A DNA stretch of 10,736 nucleotides from an uncultured Clostridia bacterium. GTDB taxonomy: Bacteria; Bacillota; Clostridia; TANB77; CAG-508. The DNA lies in NCBI GenBank assembly GCA_947624405.1, contig CANQKB010000046.1:1-10736 (forward strand). Direction: 5' to 3'. Each line of letters starts with the position of its first letter. Positions within the stretch are counted from its first letter, which is position 1. The notes below the pieces were generated by a model. That model worked only from the letters and a program-made list of their open reading frames with translations. It did not search any database and was not told the DNA's origin. Below, piece by piece: positions 6,138 through 10,736 of the stretch. Both the position numbers and the translations under genes were made by a program.

Positions 6138-6410
6138 GTTCGTCCAAAAATCAGCATCTTGCGTTGTCAGTCTTCAAAAAATTATCCTCGACAGGCATCA
6201 GCCTAGTCTGCGGTAATTTTTCTTGACATCCTAGCAATCTACTAATTTTTGAACGAACGGCAAGTGAGAGGCTGTTATTGTCAGTCTTCGAAAAATTATT
6301 CTTGACAGGCAGCAGCCTAGTCTGTGGTAATTTTTCTTGACATCCTAGCAATCTACTAATTTTTGAACGAACGGCAAGTGAGAGATTGTTATTGTCAGTC
6401 TTTAAAAAAT
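6138..6410. repeat. 114-bp tandem hairpin repeat, 2.2 units, with inverted ends
   Basis: Two full units (6164-6277, 6278-6391) differ at about seven positions by eye. A partial third unit (6392-6410) follows, and each unit starts TTGTCAGTCTT. Inside each unit AAAAATTA and TAATTTTT enclose a further paired core (AGGC/GCCT, GAC/GTC, CC/GG), giving a hairpin of about 45 nt. GTTCGTCCAAAAATCAG (6138-6154) begins directly after the recJ stop. It is the inverted match, 15 of 17, of CTAATTTTTGAACGAAC, present at 6242-6258 and 6356-6372, so one left arm can pair with either right arm. The array ends just before the rel ribosome binding site. It looks like a small MITE or REP-type element that was then tandemly duplicated. 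No target duplication is evident. A minus-strand frame stays open across it only because 114 is a multiple of three. Confidence 0.8.
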
Positions 6411-6435
6411 AGTCTTAAATATGGGAGGAAAACTC

Positions 6436-8628
6436 ATGCAAAATGAAAAAGAGATAACTATATATGATGTTATTAATATGTTGAAAAAAAATAGAAAAAG
6501 GGTAAATGCAAAATTGATTCTTAAAGCATACAATTTTGCTAAAGATAATCATGCAGAGCAAAAAAGGTTATCTGGTGAGGAATACATAATTCACCCATTA
6601 AATGTAGCATATATTTTGTCTGAAATAAATTTAGATGAAGCTACAATATGTGCTGCAATTTTGCATGATGTTGTTGAAGATACTCCGGTAACACAAGAAC
6701 AGCTTATTCAGGAATTTGGAGAAGAGATTGGCTCAATGGTTGATGGAGTTACAAAATTAGGAAAACTTCAATATACTACAAGAGAAGAAGAGCAAATCGA
6801 AAATTACAGGAAAATGTTTTTGGCAATGGGAAAAGATATAAGGGTTATTTTGATAAAACTTGCTGATAGACTTCATAATATGAGGACTTTGAAATATTTA
6901 AAAAGAGAAAGACAGATTGCAAATGCACAAGAAACAATGGATCTTTATGCACCTCTTGCAAATAGATTAGGTATTTATTCTATTAAATGGGAATTAGAGG
7001 ATTTGGCTTTTAAATATTTAGAACCAGAAGAATATAGAGAAATAGTTGAAGGCTTAGATGAAAAAAGGGAAGAAAGAATAGCTTTTATCGAAAAAATAAA
7101 AAAACAGATAAGCTTGGAATTAAAATTACAAAGAATAGATGCACAAATTACAGGAAGAGCAAAACATATTTATAGTATTTATAGAAAAATGCAAAGAGAT
7201 AATATAGGGTTGGATCAAGTCTATGATTTATTAGCATTACGTATAATAGTAAATTCGGTTAAGGATTGCTATGCAGCATTAGGTGTAGTTCATGAGCTAT
7301 ATAACCCTATGCCGGGTAGATTTAAAGATTATATTGCTTTGCCAAAGGCGAATATGTATCAATCTTTACATACGACTTTGATTGGACCAAAAGGTACGCC
7401 TTTTGAGGTACAACTTCGTACGTGGGATATGCATAGAATTGCAGAATATGGAATTGCTGCACACTGGGCATATAAAGAAGCAAATAAAAATAAGAAAACA
7501 ACAGTAAAGGTAGAAGAGGATAAATTATCATGGCTTAGAGAAACATTGGAATGGCAACAGGAAATGCAAGAACCACAAGCATTTTTGGAAATATTAAAAA
7601 CAGAATTATTTGAAGATGAAGTTTATGTATTTACTAAAAATGGAGATATAAAGGTTTTGCCAAAAGGTTCAACTCCAATTGATTTTGCATATAATGTGCA
7701 TACAGAGGTTGGCAATAGAATGACTGGAGCAAAAATAAATGGCAAAATGATGCCAATTATTACAAAGTTAAACAATGGAGATATTATAGAAATCATAACA
7801 ACAGATAATCCAAAAGGACCTAGTCGTGATTGGTTAAAATTTGTAAAAAGTTCAAGTGCTAAAAATAAAATTCTTCAATGGTTCAAAAAAGAAGATAGAG
7901 AAGAAAATATCGAAAAAGGAAAAGAACTATTGCAAAGAGAAATTAAAAGAATTGGAATGCATGAAGAACAGTTATATAAACAAGAATATTTGGATGTTAC
8001 TTTAGAAAGATATAATTATCATAATATAAATGATATGTATGCAGCAGTAGGATTTGGAGCAATTTCAGCAGGAAAAATAATTTCTAGACTTTTATTTGAA
8101 TATAGAAAAGAACATGAAGAAGAAAATATTGATGCTAAGATACAAGAACTTACGACAAAGAGTAAGCCAGTTGTGAAAAATACGAAGTCAGGGGTAATTG
8201 TAAAAGGAATTGATAATTGCTTGGTAAAATTTGCTAAATGTTGTAATCCACTTCCAGGAGATGAAATAATAGGATATATTACAAGAGGAAGAGGCGTTTC
8301 AGTTCATAGAAAAGATTGCATAAATATCAAGGATTTATTTCAGGAAGAAGAAAGAATTATCGATGTAGAGTGGTGTAATACAGAAAAAGCTTCATACAAG
8401 GTAGAAATTGAGATACATTCAAATGATAGAGATGGACTTGTTGCAGATATTGCAAGGGAAATGAATAATTTGAAAGCAAATATGCTACTTATAAATTCAA
8501 AGATAAGCAAAGAAAGGATAGTAATAACACAATTAACACTTGAAGTAGAGGATTTAAATAAATTAAATAAAGTAATAAAGGCTTTAAGAAAAATAGATAG
8601 TGTATATGAAGTAAAAAGAAAGAAATAG
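6436..8628 (+). CDS. relA: bifunctional (p)ppGpp synthetase/hydrolase Rel (RelA/SpoT family)
   Basis: This 730-residue long RSH enzyme matches B. subtilis Rel in length (734). It makes and degrades the alarmone (p)ppGpp in the stringent response on the ribosome. Domains in order: the HD hydrolase (about 30-180) with H53, H77-D78 and D144 in KLADR; the synthetase (about 220-350) with RAKHIYSIYRK, D264, the RFKD loop (295-298, the basic type found in bifunctional enzymes), YQSLHTT, E324-x-Q326 and EYGIAAHWAYKE; the TGS domain (about 394-452); the zinc-finger/conserved-cysteine domain with C602-C603, H624 and C628; and the C-terminal ACT domain (about 660-730). Both catalytic sites look intact. 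KANMYQS replaces the more usual KPNMYQS, a small deviation. The ATG at 6436 is chosen because GGGAGG (6423-6428) lies 7 nt before it; the in-frame ATG at 6421 overlaps that site. The next gene starts 10 nt downstream, with its GAGG overlapping the rel stop. Confidence 0.96.
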   Translation: MQNEKEITIYDVINMLKKNRKRVNAKLILKAYNFAKDNHAEQKRLSGEEYIIHPLNVAYILSEINLDEATICAAILHDVVEDTPVTQEQLIQEFGEEIGSMVDGVTKLGKLQYTTREEEQIENYRKMFLAMGKDIRVILIKLADRLHNMRTLKYLKRERQIANAQETMDLYAPLANRLGIYSIKWELEDLAFKYLEPEEYREIVEGLDEKREERIAFIEKIKKQISLELKLQRIDAQITGRAKHIYSIYRKMQRDNIGLDQVYDLLALRIIVNSVKDCYAALGVVHELYNPMPGRFKDYIALPKANMYQSLHTTLIGPKGTPFEVQLRTWDMHRIAEYGIAAHWAYKEANKNKKTTVKVEEDKLSWLRETLEWQQEMQEPQAFLEILKTELFEDEVYVFTKNGDIKVLPKGSTPIDFAYNVHTEVGNRMTGAKINGKMMPIITKLNNGDIIEIITTDNPKGPSRDWLKFVKSSSAKNKILQWFKKEDREENIEKGKELLQREIKRIGMHEEQLYKQEYLDVTLERYNYHNINDMYAAVGFGAISAGKIISRLLFEYRKEHEEENIDAKIQELTTKSKPVVKNTKSGVIVKGIDNCLVKFAKCCNPLPGDEIIGYITRGRGVSVHRKDCINIKDLFQEEERIIDVEWCNTEKASYKVEIEIHSNDRDGLVADIAREMNNLKANMLLINSKISKERIVITQLTLEVEDLNKLNKVIKALRKIDSVYEVKRKK

Positions 8629-8638
8629 AGGAATACAA

Positions 8639-9267
8639 ATGATTTTAAAAAGATTAAAAATAGAAACAATGATTGGCAACATGACAAATTGTTATATTAT
8701 TGCAGATGAAAGTAAAAAAGAAGCAATGGTTGTAGATCCAGCAGGAGAACCAGACCGTATAATTGATACTCTAGAAATATTAGGTGTTAAATTAAAATAT
8801 ATATACTTAACTCATTGTCATGGAGATCATATAGCTGGTCTTGATGAAATAAAAAGAAGAACAAATGCAAAAGTATTGATACATAGGTATGAATATGATA
8901 GTTTGCAGAATCCTGCTGTAAATTTAACTCCATTTGTAGGAGGAAAAAATGTAGAAACAGCGGCAGATTGTAGAGTAGATGAAGATGATGTTTTACATGT
9001 GCGGAGATATAGAGCTTAAGGTAATTTATACACCAGGACATACAAAAGGAGGAAGTTCTTTATATTCATTAGAACATAAGTTACTTTTTTCAGGTGATAC
9101 TCTATTTAAAGGTACGTATGGCAGATGCGATCTTCCTACACGGAAATGAAAAAGAAATGCTTAATTCTATTAAAAATAAATTACTTATATTGCCAGATGA
9201 TACATTAATTTATCCAGGACACGGAGATCCAGGAATTATTATAGAAGAAAAAGAAATATATTTTTAA
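8639..9267 (+). pseudogene. MBL-fold hydrolase (GloB/YqgX-like) with two +1 frameshifts
   Basis: The intact frame would give a 208-residue metallo-beta-lactamase-fold hydrolase of the glyoxalase II-like YqgX type (about 211 residues in Bacillus), a thioester or related hydrolase with two metals. The first frame (8639-9001) carries THCHGDH (58-64). An extra base near 9002 moves the frame, which then reads GDIELKVIYTPGHTKGGSS and FSGDTLFKGTYGRCDLPT. A second extra base near 9141 moves it again, giving GNEKEMLNSIKNKLL and the final YPGHGD, with stop at 9265-9267. All metal ligands (H59, H61, D63, H64, H134, D153, H194) survive in the joined sequence. Without frame correction only 126 residues are made, ending at 9019, which lack the second half of the site. 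The SD GAGG at 8627-8630 overlaps the rel stop, so the gene is coupled to rel. Recent gene death and sequencing error are both possible. Confidence 0.85.
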
Positions 9268-9284
9268 TTGGTTGTTCATAAACT
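9256..9284 (+). promoter_or_regulatory. candidate sigma-E promoter of spoIIP
   Basis: ATATATT (9256-9262) and CATAAACT (9277-9284) are separated by 14 bp. This compares well with the sigma-E pattern KMATATT-N14-CATACANT: the core ATATT matches and the -10 differs at one defined position. It overlaps the 3' end of the broken hydrolase gene and would start transcription about 75 nt before spoIIP. In Bacillus spoIIP is transcribed in the mother cell by sigma-E, which fits. Confidence 0.5.
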
Positions 9285-9365
9285 TATTTTATTGTGCATA
9301 TTTATTAATTAATGATTTTAGATTTGACAGAAGATGTTTTTAAGAGAGGTTTGGTAAATTAATTA

Positions 9366-10499
9366 ATGAATATAGCTGTAATAAATATAAAAGATTTAAT
9401 AAAATATGCGTGCATTATTATATTTTTGATAATAATTGTAGCTTCAGGAATGATATTATTAAAGGAAAAAGAAGAATTAGAAACATTTGATGTTTTAGAA
9501 AAAAATTCTTCTTCTTTTTTAAATTATTTAAAATTAGAATTGCCATTTATGGCAAATGAAGAAATCGCAAAAGAGAGTGAAGGGGAGGTAATAGAAAGAA
9601 AGTACAATATTTTAGGAATTGAACTTGAGATGTTTGATAATATAAAGGAATGGGAGAATATACAAGTAGCAGAGGAAAATACTCAAGAAATTAAAGAGGA
9701 AATCCCACAAGAGGATAAGACAATTCAGCAAAGTGATAAAATAGAGACAAAAGTGATTTTAGAAAATAACATAGAAGCTTCATATAACTATGATGAAGGA
9801 GGCATAAAAGTAAAAAATCAATCTTCATATAATGATATACAAGAATTAATTATAAATTCAAATTATGAACTTAATAACAAAGATAAGGTTATAATTTATC
9901 ATACACATACATGTGAAAGCTACACCTCAAGTGAAAAATATAACTATGAAATGACAGGAGTGTATCGCACAACAGATTTAAATTATACTGTTGCAAGAGT
10001 AGGAGATGAATTAGAAGAATGTTTGAAACAATATGGAAAAACTGTGGTGCATGATAAGACATATCATGATTATCCATCATATAATGGAGCATATGATAGA
10101 TCTCATAAAACTTTTTCAGCAATTTTAGAGCAAAATCCAGATGCTGAAATTGCGATTGATTTACATAGAGATGCAGTAGGTGCAAATACATATGGACCAA
10201 AGGTGCAAATAGGTGAAGATATTTGTGCACAACTTATGTTTGTTATCGGCACAGATGGAGGTGGTTTGACACATCCAAATTGGAGGCAAAATTTTGCTTT
10301 TGCAGTAAAAGTACAAAGAATTGCAAATGAAATGTATCCAGGATTGTTTAGACCAATAATATTAAGGGATTCTAGGTATAATCAAAATATGACTACTGCA
10401 ACTACTATTATTGAAGTTGGAGCAACTGGCAATACTTTAGATGAATGTGCAAATAGTATGAAATATTTGGCAAAGGTATTTGATGAAGCAATGAAATAA
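9366..10499 (+). CDS. spoIIP: stage II sporulation protein P
   Basis: This 377-residue SpoIIP is the peptidoglycan amidase/endopeptidase of the SpoIID-SpoIIM-SpoIIP machine, which thins septal wall and drives engulfment of the forespore. The N-terminus is cytoplasmic with one membrane segment (about 14-32, rich in I, L and V). A low-complexity acidic linker (about 35-170, many E, Q and K) follows, then the catalytic domain (about 172-377). Visible motifs are IIYHTHTCESY (176-186), YDRSHKT (243-249), IDLHRDA (264-270), and LRDSRYNQN leading to E350 in TTIIEVGATGNT. By analogy with zinc amidases the histidines at 179 and 267 and E350 are likely metal or catalytic residues. The SD AGAGAGG (9343-9349) is 16 nt from the ATG, unusually far, and an in-frame stop at 9360-9362 rules out an earlier start. 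A sigma-E-like promoter lies upstream and a strong terminator downstream. Confidence 0.95.
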   Translation: MNIAVINIKDLIKYACIIIFLIIIVASGMILLKEKEELETFDVLEKNSSSFLNYLKLELPFMANEEIAKESEGEVIERKYNILGIELEMFDNIKEWENIQVAEENTQEIKEEIPQEDKTIQQSDKIETKVILENNIEASYNYDEGGIKVKNQSSYNDIQELIINSNYELNNKDKVIIYHTHTCESYTSSEKYNYEMTGVYRTTDLNYTVARVGDELEECLKQYGKTVVHDKTYHDYPSYNGAYDRSHKTFSAILEQNPDAEIAIDLHRDAVGANTYGPKVQIGEDICAQLMFVIGTDGGGLTHPNWRQNFAFAVKVQRIANEMYPGLFRPIILRDSRYNQNMTTATTIIEVGATGNTLDECANSMKYLAKVFDEAMK

Positions 10500-10512
10500 A
10501 TGTTGTTAATTC

Positions 10513-10550
10513 AAAAAAACGCTATCCAAGTTTGGATAGCAATGCTTTTT
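10513..10550. terminator. bidirectional intrinsic terminator between spoIIP and the convergent gene
   Basis: GCTATCCA (10521-10528) and TGGATAGC (10533-10540) form a perfect 8-bp stem with an AGTT loop. On the minus strand it is followed by G and seven T, an excellent terminator for the right-edge gene. On the plus strand a TTTTT run lies five bases after the stem, weaker but usable by spoIIP. Confidence 0.88.
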
Positions 10551-10565
10551 CTTAATTTATATTAT

Positions 10566-10736
10566 TTACATATAATGTTTGTTTTTCCTTTTCAATATTG
10601 AAAGTGTAAAAAAAGAAATTATTAATGCAATTACTACTACTATGGCAGGTAAATTATTTGTACCAGTTTTTGGTGTGTCATCTAATTGACCTAAATCACT
10701 AGGTTTGTTTATTAATTCTAGTGCATCAATGGCATC
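10566..10736 (-). CDS. C-terminus of a sortase-anchored surface protein (TPKTG signal); N-terminus outside window
   Basis: On the minus strand a frame is open from the right edge to a TAA at 10566-10568, giving the last 56 residues of a protein. They show the three parts of a cell-wall sorting signal: TPKTG (10662-10676), a hydrophobic segment of about 20 residues starting LPAIVVVIALIISFF (about 10593-10652), and a basic tail KRKNKHYM. This is the LPXTG-like layout cleaved by a sortase between T and G for covalent attachment to peptidoglycan. The first residue is T, not L, a variant met in Firmicutes. The rest of the protein, its adhesin or enzyme domains and its start are not in the window. 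It converges on spoIIP and ends in a shared terminator with a strong T run on its own strand. It is too short to appear as a complete reading frame here but is well supported. Confidence 0.85.
   Translation of the reverse strand, partial: DAIDALELINKPSDLGQLDDTPKTGTNNLPAIVVVIALIISFFTLSILKRKNKHYM

Noticed and set aside
6151..6351. Minus-strand 66-codon ORF with an internal peptide repeat (LLGCQEKLPQTRL...)
   Set aside because: It lies entirely within the 114-bp tandem repeat, starts at a TTG without a ribosome binding site, and stays open only because the repeat length is divisible by three. No recognisable domain.
6164..6410. CRISPR array
   Set aside because: The 114-bp units are contiguous and near-identical over their whole length, with no short repeat and variable spacer pattern and no cas gene nearby.
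6392..6420. TTGTCA-17-TTAAAT as a rel promoter
   Set aside because: The -10 match is weak, and transcription would begin within the rel ribosome binding site. The TTGTCA is simply part of the tandem repeat unit.
6421..6435. ATG at 6421 as the rel start
   Set aside because: It overlaps the GGGAGG ribosome binding site that serves the ATG at 6436.
9324..9329. Perfect TTGACA upstream of spoIIP
   Set aside because: No -10-like sequence at 16-18 bp downstream; that position falls on the GAGAGG region.
9312..9362. 16-codon ORF in frame with spoIIP just upstream
   Set aside because: It has no ribosome binding site and no similarity, and its ATG arises from the duplicated ATTAATTAATGA. It may be chance.

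Overview
The window is AT-rich chromosomal DNA from a spore-forming anaerobic Firmicute, most likely a member of the Clostridia. The evidence is the low-GC codon use, strong AGGAGG-type ribosome binding sites, two sporulation genes (spoVS, spoIIP), a perfect Spo0A-box match, a sigma-E-like promoter, a Firmicutes-type bifunctional Rel, and a sortase-type cell-wall anchor. It is mostly core genome. No defence system, CRISPR array, prophage or transposase gene is visible. What is unusual sits between the genes or in one damaged gene.

Layout, left to right on the + strand: the 3' part of ymdB (cyclic-nucleotide phosphodiesterase) runs in from the left edge and is followed by spoVS, the same order as in Bacillus. 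A 211-bp palindromic element flanked by a perfect 8-bp direct repeat (probable MITE) follows spoVS. Next comes dapA with its own promoter and terminator, then a second, more decayed 211-bp copy of the same element in the same orientation. A GT4 glycosyltransferase and a YlbF-family small protein follow. recJ comes next, then a 114-bp tandem hairpin repeat that starts directly after the recJ stop and runs to just before rel (relA/spoT homologue). After rel lies a GloB/YqgX-like metallo-beta-lactamase-fold gene broken by two single-base frameshifts, then spoIIP. At the right edge a convergent minus-strand gene ends in a TPKTG cell-wall sorting signal and shares a bidirectional terminator with spoIIP.

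The genes do not form one pathway. ymdB and YlbF both relate to RNase Y biology and developmental control in Bacillus. spoVS and spoIIP act in sporulation, rel controls the stringent response that feeds into it, and dapA makes the lysine/diaminopimelate precursors used in cell wall and spores. recJ serves DNA repair.

The parts most worth a second look are the two MITE-like copies bracketing dapA, the recJ-rel tandem repeat, the doubly frameshifted hydrolase, the Spo0A-box region before spoVS, and an apparent terminator facing the wrong way between the YlbF gene and recJ. I found no clearly new multi-gene system here.
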